Shown here: positions 35,023 through 43,656 of the stretch, piece by piece | How positions within the stretch are numbered: the first letter of the stretch is position 1 | Layout of the letters: the number at the start of each line of letters is the position of its first letter | Source: Vagococcus elongatus | GTDB taxonomy: Bacteria; Bacillota; Bacilli; Lactobacillales; Vagococcaceae | Assembly (NCBI RefSeq): GCF_003987645.1 | Contig: NZ_NGKA01000003.1 | Location: 62,001 to 126,000 of the forward strand | Direction: 5' to 3' | DNA length: 64,000 bases | Position numbers and translations under genes: made by a program | The notes under the pieces: model-generated | The model's input: only the letters and a program-made list of their open reading frames with translations | Told to the model about the DNA's origin: nothing | Database searches by the model: none

Positions 35023-35323
35023 GTTTTTGTACCCTATATAATTTCCTATCAGTAAAACTTGCAGATGTAATACGATTGACTGTGTCGGCGTTTTTGTACC
35101 CTATATAATTTCCTATCAGTAAAACTCAATGATGTGGCTGGCCGAGTGTCAGCCTGTTTTTGTACCCTATATAATTTCCTATCAGTAAAACTTAGACGCC
35201 TTTCGTCTTCCCCTATACTTCGTTTTTGTACCCTATATAATTTCCTATCAGTAAAACCACTATATGCTTCCTGTAACTGCCCATTCCGTTTTTGTACCCT
35301 ATATAATTTCCTATCAATAAAAC
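35023..35323 (+). CRISPR. CRISPR array, 5 repeats and 4 spacers
   Basis: 36-bp repeats begin GTTTTTGTACCC and end TATCAGTAAAAC, at 35023, 35090, 35156, 35222 and 35288. The four spacers are 31, 30, 30 and 30 bases. Repeats 1-4 are identical; the last has G to A near its 3' end (CTATCAATAAAAC), the usual decay at the old end. The repeat is complementary to the tracrRNA anti-repeat and shares its first nine bases with the S. thermophilus CRISPR1 repeat. None of the spacers has an obvious match within this window. Confidence 0.97.
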
Positions 35324-35418
35324 TAATTTGATAAAATTGTCGACTATAATGGGTATGCTAATGGCTTTCATGAATTTTATTTTAAAACATATATGGACAG
35401 CCCTTTGCCTAAAATTTG

Positions 35419-35455
35419 AAAAATGCGTTCGGACCTTACATCCGAACGCATTTTT
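35419..35455. terminator. terminator after the CRISPR array
   Basis: AAAAATGCGTTCGGA and TCCGAACGCATTTTT form a perfect 15-bp stem with a 7-base loop; A and T runs allow termination in both directions, for the array and for the converging ROK gene. Confidence 0.85.
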
Positions 35456-35537
35456 CTATTCACTTACTTTGCTGTTAGCTTCAGGAATCTATCGTCAGCC
35501 TAAACGCAATTCAGGGTATTCAGTCATATCTAAACAG

Positions 35538-36719
35538 TTAAGTTAATAAATGTCGACTGACACATAAGCCGCAAGCCGCAACCGCGCCGTTTGTTATATG
35601 ATATTTTTTCAGTTTAAGCTGTTGTTTTTTCTCTTTAGCCAGTAAAGTAATTTGTTGCTCCATATATTCTTTTAATAAAGCCAGCAATTGAGGTTCATTG
35701 AAGAGTCGTCCGTGGATGAGCATTTTATTGGAATCAATCATCATTGAAACATTGTTGATGGTAATCGACAAATATTTGATGGCATTGTGGAGAATATTAA
35801 TAACCCCTTCATCCCCAAGTTGGTAGGCTTTGAGTATTTTTTCTATGGAAACATCTTCTCTGGATGAGCTCAACTGCCGTAAATAGGTTGACTCAGAATT
35901 GTCAAACAGTATTTGCGATTTTTTTATAATCCAGGCTTCGCTAGCATAGGTCTGCAGGCACCCTCTTCTGCCGCATTCGCACAATTCCCCCTCGGGATGT
36001 ACAATAATATGTCCAATTTCACCCACAAGGATATTTTCTGTTCCATACAGTTGTCCTTGATAAATACTGGAGCAAAACATTCCCCGGGCAACATGAAGGA
36101 AGGTGAAATTTTCATCGTGGGAATTTTCCCCAAATAATCTTTCTGTTATCGCCATACACTCCACATTGTTTTCAAAATAAATTGGTAATTCAAATGCTTC
36201 TATCATTTTTTTAAAATGAAATTTTTTCCAAAATGGATTATTGGTTTGAATGGTCAGATTTCCCTCATCAAAGTGACCAGGCAATGCAATGCCGATAGCA
36301 CTCGGTTGGTAAGCATGGCATTCTTGCAGAAAAGTTTGAGTTTCTCTATATAAATTTTCTTCATTCACTACATCAGGAAACGATGTTGTCTGAAATTCTT
36401 TTTTCTCATATATTTCCCCGAGATTATCGCAAAGAACGAGAGACAGAAATTTTTCTGATAATTCGATGCCTATGTAGAAACTATGCCTTCCAGAAATATT
36501 TAGGAGTATTTTTTTTCTTCCTGATCTTACTTCCTTTGGATTTTCTTCCCCCAGTTCATAAATCAGTTTTTCTTCGATCATATCGGCAGTGATATCACTG
36601 ACAGTTGCTGGAGTAATACCCGTTTGTTGAGAGATATCAATTCTCGAAAGCGGTCCTTTAGCATATATTTTATCCAATACTTTTATTCTTCTCTCATGCT
36701 GGATTTTGGTCATCTTCAT
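35538..36719 (-). CDS. ROK-family transcriptional regulator
   Basis: 393-residue NagC/XylR-type protein. An N-terminal winged helix (about 8-65, SRIDISQQTGITPATVSDIT) is followed by a sugar-kinase-like ROK domain with IGIALPGH and the zinc motif EIGH plus CECGRRGCLQTYAS, whose His and three Cys are intact. GAGGGA precedes the ATG. It is divergent from the EIIC cassette at 36929, with direct repeats AACTAAATAG in the shared region, so it probably controls that cassette in response to a sugar or sugar phosphate. Confidence 0.85.
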   Translation of the reverse strand: MKMTKIQHERRIKVLDKIYAKGPLSRIDISQQTGITPATVSDITADMIEEKLIYELGEENPKEVRSGRKKILLNISGRHSFYIGIELSEKFLSLVLCDNLGEIYEKKEFQTTSFPDVVNEENLYRETQTFLQECHAYQPSAIGIALPGHFDEGNLTIQTNNPFWKKFHFKKMIEAFELPIYFENNVECMAITERLFGENSHDENFTFLHVARGMFCSSIYQGQLYGTENILVGEIGHIIVHPEGELCECGRRGCLQTYASEAWIIKKSQILFDNSESTYLRQLSSSREDVSIEKILKAYQLGDEGVINILHNAIKYLSITINNVSMMIDSNKMLIHGRLFNEPQLLALLKEYMEQQITLLAKEKKQQLKLKKYHITNGAVAACGLCVSRHLLT

Positions 36720-36808
36720 CTTTATCCCTCGCTTGTCATCATCATAGATATTATAACATATTGGTTATTTTATATAAACAACTATTTAATTAAAACGATT
36801 TGTAAGGG

Positions 36809-36866
36809 TTGACAAATTATAAAAAATTATTTATCATATAATTAATAACTAAATAGAACTAAATAG
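36809..36866 (+). promoter_or_regulatory. promoter and tandem repeats before the first cassette
   Basis: TTGACA (36809-36814), 17 bases and TATCAT (36832-36837). Just downstream the decamer AACTAAATAG occurs twice head to tail (36847-36856, 36857-36866), one helical turn apart, and the palindrome ATTTAATTATTAAAT follows at 36891-36905. These are candidate sites for the ROK protein. Confidence 0.5.
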
Positions 36867-36928
36867 TAAAATACAAACGTTTTATTCTTTTATTTAATTA
36901 TTAAATATAAACAAAAGGAGAGAGATAA

Positions 36929-37828
36929 ATGGTTAAAAGATTGATTAGTGCGAACGCTTCCGATATTTTGCAAATGACAGCTGCTGAATTAAAACAAAGT
37001 ATCAAAGCTAGTGAAGGGCGAGTGATTGTTTCTGAAAATGTGGTGCCGCGGGAGTCTTTTATTGGAGATATAACCAATGCGGAGATCGCAAGAGCATTTG
37101 GTGCAGACTTAATATTGCTGAATGGGTTGGATATTTTGAATCCAGTTGTTGCAGGTCTTCCTAAAACTGACCACTCTATTGTTGATGAGCTGCATAGATT
37201 GGTTGGTCGTCCGATTGGGGTTAACTTAGAACCTGTGGATGAAGAAGCGGAGATGGCAGAGGATCGCTTGGAAATTGCTGAGGGCCGAAAAGCAAATGAA
37301 AAAACTATTAAAGAACTGGAAAAATTAAATTTTGATTTTGTTTGTTTGACAGGAAATCCTGGGACTGGGGTAAGCAATCATCAAATTGTGAAAACTATCG
37401 CCGTCGTCAAAAAATTATTTTCCGGATTAATTATTGCGGGGAAAATGCATGGTGCAGGAGCCTCTGAGAAAATAATCGATCTTGAAACAGTAGAAGCTTT
37501 TATTCAAGCTGGAGCAGATGTGATTTTAGTGCCTGCAGTTGGAACAGTGCCGGGGTTTGATGAAGATGAGTTGAAAACCGTGGTTAAAAAAGCTCATGAA
37601 AAAAATACATTGGTGATGACCGCGATCGGCACAAGTCAGGAAAGTTCTGATCAGGATACAATCAAACAGCTAGCCATCCGGAACAAAATTTGTGGGGTAG
37701 ATATTCAACATATTGGAGATGCAGGTTATGCAGGTCTAGCGCCAGTGGAAAATATTTTTGCTTTAAGCAAAGCATTGAGAGGTATGAGACATACAGTTTC
37801 CATGGTGGCAAGGTCAATCAACAGATAG
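36929..37828 (+). CDS. putative TIM-barrel enzyme linked to PTS EIIC, copy 1
   Basis: 299-residue soluble protein without an assignable reaction. Alternating beta/alpha pattern with motifs GDITNAEIARAFGADLILLN, GRPIGVNLEP, CLTGNPGTGVSNH, IIAGKMHGAG, AGADVILVPAVGTVPGF and AIGTSQESSDQ suggests a TIM barrel with phosphate-binding loops. Related proteins have been loosely annotated as phosphonomutase- or dehalogenase-like; I do not rely on that. It is closely similar throughout to the protein at 42343, and both sit next to an orphan EIIC. The likely role is processing the phosphorylated sugar delivered by that EIIC. AAGGAGAGAG precedes the ATG. Confidence 0.6.
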   Translation: MVKRLISANASDILQMTAAELKQSIKASEGRVIVSENVVPRESFIGDITNAEIARAFGADLILLNGLDILNPVVAGLPKTDHSIVDELHRLVGRPIGVNLEPVDEEAEMAEDRLEIAEGRKANEKTIKELEKLNFDFVCLTGNPGTGVSNHQIVKTIAVVKKLFSGLIIAGKMHGAGASEKIIDLETVEAFIQAGADVILVPAVGTVPGFDEDELKTVVKKAHEKNTLVMTAIGTSQESSDQDTIKQLAIRNKICGVDIQHIGDAGYAGLAPVENIFALSKALRGMRHTVSMVARSINR

Positions 37829-37865
37829 CTGAAAGACTCAAAAGAATAATTTAGGAGGCAGGGAA

Positions 37866-39146
37866 ATGAATAAAGTCAATAAATTTTTAGAAGAAAAAAT
37901 GTTACCAATTGCTGCAAAACTTGGAGCTAACAAGTTTTTGGTTGCTATCCGTGATGGTATCACAATTGCTATGCCGTTAATTATCATCGGCTCTTTATTT
38001 ATGGTGATAGCTAGTTTTCCGGCACCAGGTTGGGAAGACTGGTTGGGTGAAATAGGAGTCTCCCAGTATCTATGGAAAGGTGTAGACAGTAGTTTTGGAT
38101 TGATCGGTTTAGTTGCCAGTTTTGGAATCGCGTATAGTTTGGCAGGACAATACAAAGTGGATGGTATTGGTTCAGGTATTATTTCTTTATCAGCGTTTAT
38201 TACTGTAACACCGTTTATTTCATCTGATGCGGGTGCTGGTATGCCTACCGGTTATATGGCAGCTAAAGGACTATTTATTGCAATTATTTTAGGATTGGTG
38301 AACGGTTATATCTATCAGTGGTTTGTGAATCGTAATATTATTATTAAATTACCGGATACTGTTCCGCCAGCAGTTTCAAAAAGTTTTAGCGCTATTATTC
38401 CGGGAGCTGTTATCATTACCTCTTGGCTGATTATTTTCTCATTATTGGACAAATTTACCTTACCAAATCTACATGAAATCGCAGCGGTGGTTCTCGGAAA
38501 GCCTTTAGGATTGCTGGGGAATAATGTTTTTGGCACGATGATCGTGGTAGGTTTAAACAGTTTGTTCTGGTTTGTTGGGATACACGGAGGAAATGTAGTT
38601 AATTCTGTGATGCAGCCGATTTGGTTGGCCAATATTGATGCTAACCGGGAGGCGTATCAAGCAGGGGAAGCTCTCCCTCATATTTTCACCGTATCTTTTA
38701 TGGATAATTTAGTCTATATCGGTGGAGGCGGCGCAACGCTAGGTTTGGTTTTGGTTTTAGGCTATCTTGCCCGCAAGAAAAAAACCAGTCAACAGACAAA
38801 AATTTTAGCACCGCTGACAGTAGTCCCTGGGTTGTTTAATATCAATGAGCCGGCAATGTTTGGCTTGCCTGTGGTTTTGAATGTGATGCTGATTATTCCA
38901 TTTGTTTTAGCTCCAATGGTCAATGTTGTGGTGGCATATTTAGCTATGATGTCAGGGCTTGTTCCGCTGACTAAGACGGTTGCGACTTGGACCATGCCGC
39001 CAGTCATCAGTGGTTTTCTGATTACAGGAAGTATTAGGGGATCGATTTTACAAGTGGTATTGATTATTTTGGATGTGTTACTATACTTACCTTTCTTTTT
39101 AGCAGTTGAGAAACGATTCAAAGCTGAAGAGTCTGGCGAAATGTAA
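37866..39146 (+). CDS. PTS EIIC, lactose/cellobiose family, cassette 1
   Basis: 426-residue permease of about ten helices, with KFLVAIRDGITIAMPL near the N-terminus, TVPPAVSKSFSAIIPG, FWFVGIHGGN, and FNINEPAMFGLPVVLN as the sugar-site motif. The alanine-methionine in NEPAMFG differs from the NEPVIFG of the other EIIC proteins here, hinting at another substrate. It follows the TIM-barrel-like gene by 37 bases in one operon, probably under the ROK regulator. No EIIA or EIIB is encoded nearby. Confidence 0.85.
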   Translation: MNKVNKFLEEKMLPIAAKLGANKFLVAIRDGITIAMPLIIIGSLFMVIASFPAPGWEDWLGEIGVSQYLWKGVDSSFGLIGLVASFGIAYSLAGQYKVDGIGSGIISLSAFITVTPFISSDAGAGMPTGYMAAKGLFIAIILGLVNGYIYQWFVNRNIIIKLPDTVPPAVSKSFSAIIPGAVIITSWLIIFSLLDKFTLPNLHEIAAVVLGKPLGLLGNNVFGTMIVVGLNSLFWFVGIHGGNVVNSVMQPIWLANIDANREAYQAGEALPHIFTVSFMDNLVYIGGGGATLGLVLVLGYLARKKKTSQQTKILAPLTVVPGLFNINEPAMFGLPVVLNVMLIIPFVLAPMVNVVVAYLAMMSGLVPLTKTVATWTMPPVISGFLITGSIRGSILQVVLIILDVLLYLPFFLAVEKRFKAEESGEM

Positions 39147-39151
39147 AATAG

Positions 39152-39193
39152 AGCATCTGGTCTATATATGAAAGCAGACCAGATGTTTTCTAT
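39152..39193 (+). terminator. terminator of cassette 1
   Basis: CATCTGGTCT pairs with AGACCAGATG and TTTTCT follows, just after the EIIC stop. Between here and 39389 I see nothing further. Confidence 0.7.
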
Positions 39194-39388
39194 ATGTGAT
39201 TCTGTTTGAAAGAAGTTGATTGTTGTGAAAATGGTAAAAAAGAGTTTTACTAAGCATTAAGTCATCAGTTTAACCTGATAGGTTGGAATTTATTTCTCGT
39301 AGATGTTACCAAATATTTGCGAAAAAGACTGGTTGATATTATCATGACGGATAAACACTAGTATGTTTTACATTAAATAGTATGGCAT

Positions 39389-39425
39389 AAAAAGACTCGT
39401 TTCATTATATGAAATGAGCCTTTTT
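39389..39425. terminator. second hairpin, possibly bidirectional
   Basis: CTCGTTTCAT and ATGAAATGAG pair around TAT with A-run before and T-run after, so it can end either direction; the minus-strand MocR-like gene ends 87 bases away. Confidence 0.6.
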
Positions 39426-39511
39426 GTCATTTACCAATTCCTTTTGATAATAATTGAAACCCCTATAAATAAAGTTTTAGCTATGTAAATTAAAGCCAAC
39501 GACACTCCCTA

Positions 39512-40870
39512 TTATTCATTGTGGGCTGTTCGTTTCAGATAGAGTGCCTGTGCAGTGATGTAGATGGTTTTTAATATAGTCGGCAGACTTTCGCTATCAA
39601 TACGGGCGACACTGATTCTAATAGAGTGGCTATAGGGGTGATCACTAGTATAAAAACATTTTGTTGTGCTCGTAACTAAAATATTTTCCTTTTTAAGCTC
39701 TTTTTTGAGTTGAGCGATGGAGACTAAGGGGTTGAAACAAATGATACTGTAAAAGCCGGTATTGCTAGGGATAGGCCTCGCAATTTTGGGATCCCATCCA
39801 GTTGTTAGTTCAGAAATTTTCTTCTTCTTACTTATCACATCTTTATTCAGATGCTCGGTAAATTTGAGGAGTAAGTTATTTTTTAAAATAATTTCCAGCG
39901 TTGCCTGTGAAATGATTGCCGGTGCGAAGTATCCTTCAGAGTAGTAATCTGATACCATTTGATTAAATATGTTTATTTTTGATTCAGGAACAACCATATA
40001 GCCAATACGCAAATAAGGGATAATTTTCGTGAAGCTGGATAGATAAATACAATGGTTACGTGCATTTTCGAAAATGGTTTGATAACCTGCATGTGTTTGG
40101 GCATCACCAAAATAATCATTTTCCAGTACCAACACATGGTACTTTTCAGCAAGAGCTGCGATTGCTTGAATTTGTTTTTTATCTAAATTGGTTCCCAAAG
40201 GATTGTGATTCCGCGGGATTGTATAAAAAAAGCGGATGTTTCCTTCTTTAAACAAGGTTTCAAGTGTTTTAAGTGAGAGACCTTTTGCCGTTCTTTGGAT
40301 GGATTTTACTGGAATTTTTTTACTTTTCAAATACTGAACGGTGTGGGAGTAACTTGGATTCTCAATCAAAATATAGGAATCTTTGGGCCAATCCAGCTGA
40401 CAGATAGCCACTACTGTTTGATGGATACCTTGAGAGAGGAAAATCTGACCATGTCTGGAAAAAATATTTCTGTTATACAGATGTTTTTCAATCGCCATCA
40501 CCAATGAGTGGATGCCTTGCAGATCATAGTTCAGTGTCTGGAACTGGTAGTTTTCCAGTGCTTGAACTAAGCTGGTTTGTGCTTCTGCCAGGGGGAAATA
40601 ATTGACGTAGGTATTGCCTGTAGTTAAATTATAAACTTTTTCCGGATTTGTAGAAAATGAAACAGGCTTAGCAATATAGTAACCACTTTGTCGTTTAGAA
40701 TATAAAATATGCTCAGCCAGTAATTGGTCATAGGCTCGAATCACTGTTCCCTTGGCACATTGATAGTGGTTAGCGGCTTCAATAATAGAAAGTACGCGAT
40801 CACCTTCTGTATAAAAGCCTGTGTCAATCTTTCTTTTCATATCTTTGACAATAAATTCGTATTTTTTCAT
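39512..40870 (-). CDS. MocR-type regulator (GntR helix-turn-helix plus aminotransferase domain)
   Basis: 452 residues: a GntR winged helix (about 5-70, DRVLSIIEAANHYQCAKGTVIRAYDQL) joined to a fold-type I aminotransferase-like domain. The PLP Lys lies in SSFTKIIPYLRIGY, the Asp that holds the cofactor in ENDYFGD and the RxHNP-type segment is PRNHNPLG. Such proteins are PLP-dependent regulators rather than enzymes. It is divergent from the EIIC/TIM-barrel cassette at 41002. A perfect palindrome TTGTACTAGTACAA and GTACTA repeats lie between, so it probably controls that cassette. An aminotransferase-like sensor hints at an amino sugar or amine ligand. Confidence 0.82.
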   Translation of the reverse strand: MKKYEFIVKDMKRKIDTGFYTEGDRVLSIIEAANHYQCAKGTVIRAYDQLLAEHILYSKRQSGYYIAKPVSFSTNPEKVYNLTTGNTYVNYFPLAEAQTSLVQALENYQFQTLNYDLQGIHSLVMAIEKHLYNRNIFSRHGQIFLSQGIHQTVVAICQLDWPKDSYILIENPSYSHTVQYLKSKKIPVKSIQRTAKGLSLKTLETLFKEGNIRFFYTIPRNHNPLGTNLDKKQIQAIAALAEKYHVLVLENDYFGDAQTHAGYQTIFENARNHCIYLSSFTKIIPYLRIGYMVVPESKINIFNQMVSDYYSEGYFAPAIISQATLEIILKNNLLLKFTEHLNKDVISKKKKISELTTGWDPKIARPIPSNTGFYSIICFNPLVSIAQLKKELKKENILVTSTTKCFYTSDHPYSHSIRISVARIDSESLPTILKTIYITAQALYLKRTAHNE

Positions 40871-40895
40871 GACTCTGTCCTCTGATGTTTTATGA

Positions 40896-40926
40896 GTACT
40901 ATATCATGATAATTGTACTAGTACAA
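40896..40926. promoter_or_regulatory. operator region between MocR-like gene and EIIC cassette 2
   Basis: GTACTA at 40896-40901 recurs at 40915-40920, inside the perfect 14-bp palindrome TTGTACTAGTACAA (40913-40926). Direct repeats plus an inverted repeat are typical of MocR/PdxR operators. Confidence 0.6.
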
Positions 40927-41001
40927 ACTCTCGAATCACTCATTGTTTGTAAAATAAATAGGGCTTATTATAAACTCATCACGATAAAGGAGAGATATAC
41001 C

Positions 41002-42324
41002 ATGAAAAAGTTTACAAGTTGGTTAGAAAAAACGATTATACCGATCGCGACTGTGTTAAATAGCAATCGCTTTCTAGCAGCCATAAGAGATGGTTTCATA
41101 TTAACCTTTCCATTGACTATGGCAACCTCTATTGTTGCACTCATTAATTCTTTGTTTCTTGATCCGGAAAGTTTAGTCGCAAGACTATTATTCTTACCCA
41201 AGTTATTTCCGAATCTTACCGATGCTCAAAGTGTCCTGTCAACTGTCATGTATGGAACAATCAATATTATGTCCTTATTCATTGTTTTCCTAGTGGCTGA
41301 ACATCTAGCTAAACATCACAAAGCGGATTCTACAACTGTGGGAATTACGGCTGTGGCATCATTTATGATTATTTATCCAATACCTGAATGGACAGAAAAT
41401 GGTTCCTTTCTAAAAACAGATTATCTGGGAGCCAAAGGTCTTTTTGTTGCAATGTTGATAGGGTGCCTTGTGGGAGAATTTTTACCTAAGTTAACGCGAA
41501 ATGAAAAGCTGAAAATCAAGTTACCGGAAATGGTGCCGCCAGCAGTTAGCCGTTCCTTTTCTGCCTTGATTCCAGTATTATTAACAATTTTGATAACCAC
41601 AATTATTGCTTTTATAGGAACAAAATTTGCCGGAGATGGTTTGAATGAACTTGTGTATACTTGGATCCAAACACCTCTAAGAAAATTAGGGGCTAATATC
41701 TTTGGTGTGTATATCATTACCTTTATGTTAGGCTTGTTGTGGTTCTTTGGTATCCATGGTCCAGCAACTTTAAATCCGATTATAAGTGCTATTTTTACAG
41801 AATCAGATTTAATTAATTCAGAACATATTCTTGCAGGCAAGCCCCTTGCTGACGTTCCGTATCCAGACACATATGCCATGCTTTCCGGTGCTTACGCATA
41901 TATGGGAGGTGCTGGTATGACGCTGGGACTACTGATTGCAATTTTAGCGGTATCCAAACGAAGTGATTATCGTGAAGTAGCTAAAATGGGCTTAGTGCCA
42001 GGCATATTCAACATTAATGAACCTGTCATTTTTGGTTTACCATTAGTGTTAAATCCGATTATGGCGGTGCCGTTTATTTTAACACCGATTGTCAGTATGT
42101 CTATTGCCTACGTTGCAACTGTTGTTCTAAAATGGGTAGTGCCTGCAGGAATTGGTGTTCCTTGGACCACACCTGGACCGATACTTTCATTTTTAGCGAC
42201 TGGGGGTACGTGGCAGGGATTATTATTAGGAGTTGTTTGTTTGCTCAGTTCAGTGTTAATCTACATACCATTCTTGAAAGCAGCGGATAAGTATGCAGGT
42301 GCAGAAGAAAGTAAAACTAATTAA
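41002..42324 (+). CDS. PTS EIIC, lactose/cellobiose family, cassette 2
   Basis: 440-residue permease; RFLAAIRDGFILTFPL, MVPPAVSRSFSALIPV, WFFGIHGPATLNPI, FNINEPVIFGLPLVLNPIMA and VPWTTPGPILSFLATGG mark the family. ATG 41002 follows AAAGGAGAG; an open frame extends back to 40885 through the operator region but has no ribosome binding site. It is followed after 18 bases by the TIM-barrel-like gene, the reverse gene order of cassette 1. No EIIA or EIIB is nearby. Confidence 0.85.
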   Translation: MKKFTSWLEKTIIPIATVLNSNRFLAAIRDGFILTFPLTMATSIVALINSLFLDPESLVARLLFLPKLFPNLTDAQSVLSTVMYGTINIMSLFIVFLVAEHLAKHHKADSTTVGITAVASFMIIYPIPEWTENGSFLKTDYLGAKGLFVAMLIGCLVGEFLPKLTRNEKLKIKLPEMVPPAVSRSFSALIPVLLTILITTIIAFIGTKFAGDGLNELVYTWIQTPLRKLGANIFGVYIITFMLGLLWFFGIHGPATLNPIISAIFTESDLINSEHILAGKPLADVPYPDTYAMLSGAYAYMGGAGMTLGLLIAILAVSKRSDYREVAKMGLVPGIFNINEPVIFGLPLVLNPIMAVPFILTPIVSMSIAYVATVVLKWVVPAGIGVPWTTPGPILSFLATGGTWQGLLLGVVCLLSSVLIYIPFLKAADKYAGAEESKTN

Positions 42325-42342
42325 TAAAGGGGAATTTTAGTG

Positions 42343-43248
42343 ATGGTTAAGCGTTTTTTAAGTGCAGATGCAAGCGAAATACTAGAAATGAATAAAGAAG
42401 AATTAAAACAGTCTATTAAAGCATCTGCTGGACGTATCATTTGTTCAGAAGTCATTGGGAATATGCAACCGATTATTGGAGATATCACCAATGCTGAAGT
42501 GGCAGTCTCTTATGGGGCAGATTTGATTTTAATGAATGGTTTCGATTGTTATGCGCCGAAAATTAATGGTTTAGCTCAGTGTGACGAAAGTCAAATAATC
42601 CAGCAAGTAAGGGAATATACTGGACGTCCTGTTGGAATCAATTTAGAACCACTGGATGATACAGCAGATTTTTTAGAAAATCGTATCGAGATTCCGGCTG
42701 GGCGTGCTTGTTCTGTGGAAACTCTTGAATTGGCAGATAAGTTGGGTTTGGACTTCATTTGTCTAACTGGGAATCCGGGGACAGGAGTGACAAATAAAAG
42801 TATCCAGCAGGGCATTAAACTGGCGAAAAATCATTTTTCTGGAATGATTATTGCTGGCAAAATGCACAGTGCAGGGGTAGATGAACCAGTCGTATCGAAG
42901 GAAGCTATCCAAGCATTTGTAGAAGCTGGTGCAGACGTCATTTTAATGCCGGCAGTAGGCTCAATTCCCGGATTTACTGACGAGGAACTGATCGAAGGGG
43001 TCAAGTATGCTAAGGCACACGGTGCATTGACGATGTCTGCTATTGGCACAAGTCAGGAAAGTGCTGACCAAGAAACAATTAAGCATATTGCTTTACGCAA
43101 TAAAATTGCCGGTGTTGATATTCAGCACATCGGTGACGGCGGTTATGCTGCGGGTGTGGCTACCTTAGAAAATATTTATGCGATGTCAGTTGCCATCAGA
43201 GGGGTTCGACATACGATGAGCAGAGTTGCTCGTTCAGTAAAACGCTAA
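42343..43248 (+). CDS. putative TIM-barrel enzyme linked to PTS EIIC, copy 2
   Basis: 301-residue paralogue of the protein at 36929, similar over its whole length and sharing GDITNAEVA, GRPVGINLEPLDD, CLTGNPGTGV, IIAGKMHSAG, FVEAGADVILMPAVGS, AIGTSQESADQETIKHIALRNK and GVDIQHIGD. The residues conserved between the two copies mark the likely active site: the GNPGTG loop, the Lys-Met-His of AGKMH and the GTSQES loop. ATG 42343 follows AAAGGGG; a GTG three bases earlier is less well spaced. Function not known; see copy 1. Confidence 0.6.
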   Translation: MVKRFLSADASEILEMNKEELKQSIKASAGRIICSEVIGNMQPIIGDITNAEVAVSYGADLILMNGFDCYAPKINGLAQCDESQIIQQVREYTGRPVGINLEPLDDTADFLENRIEIPAGRACSVETLELADKLGLDFICLTGNPGTGVTNKSIQQGIKLAKNHFSGMIIAGKMHSAGVDEPVVSKEAIQAFVEAGADVILMPAVGSIPGFTDEELIEGVKYAKAHGALTMSAIGTSQESADQETIKHIALRNKIAGVDIQHIGDGGYAAGVATLENIYAMSVAIRGVRHTMSRVARSVKR

Positions 43249-43252
43249 AATC

Positions 43253-43294
43253 AAAAGCCCATTTGGAGGATTCAACTTCTCTAGATGGGCTTTT
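43253..43294 (+). terminator. terminator of cassette 2
   Basis: AAAAGCCCAT and ATGGGCTTTT flank a 22-base loop directly after the stop codon. A further AAAGATG/CATCTTT hairpin with a T-run lies at 43353-43392. The remaining sequence to 43656 is AT-rich and holds the promoter region of the metal ATPase. Confidence 0.75.
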
Positions 43295-43587
43295 ATATGA
43301 TTCTAAAAGTTAATTTTAAATAACTCAAATGATTATATTTAAATAGTTTCCAAAGATGTTATTTTCTTCACTAGATAGCATCTTTGGAGTTTTTTATTTT
43401 CTCTATTTTAAAAAATTTAAAGTCATTTTATTTTTTCGTGAATTAAACTCATTCAGGGACAGGTGGACTTTAATCATAAAATTTTCAATGTTTTGACATC
43501 CAATCTCTTTGGCAAATCAATAATAATCGGAATCATTTCTGTTTTGGCAGATTACTTGCAATCCCCGTGGAAAGAGTTATAATTAAT

Positions 43588-43624
43588 ATATGAATAGTTG
43601 TTCATGTGTTGAGAATGATTATTG
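43588..43624 (+). promoter_or_regulatory. ArsR-type operator and Fur/PerR-like box
   Basis: ATATGAATA-GT-TGTTCATGT (43588-43607) is an inverted repeat with a two-base centre, the form bound by ArsR/SmtB-family metal sensors. Overlapping its end, TGAGAATGATTATTG (43610-43624) matches the Fur/PerR core TGATAATNATTATCA at 12 of 15 positions. Both precede the metal ATPase start by about 50 bases. Which sensor acts is not decided by sequence. Confidence 0.5.
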
Positions 43625-43656
43625 ATTAGAAATAAATAGAAAAGGAGAGAATAAAA

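Noticed and set aside
35023-35323. Self-targeting spacers
   Set aside because: I compared the four spacers by eye with the rest of the window and saw no match; a full genome search was not possible.
35134-35331. 65-residue open frame inside the CRISPR array
   Set aside because: It is made of translated repeats (recurring FCTLYNFLS); the array explains it fully.
40885-41001. N-terminal extension of the EIIC gene at 41002
   Set aside because: It would translate the operator region, and AAAGGAGAG stands directly before the ATG at 41002.
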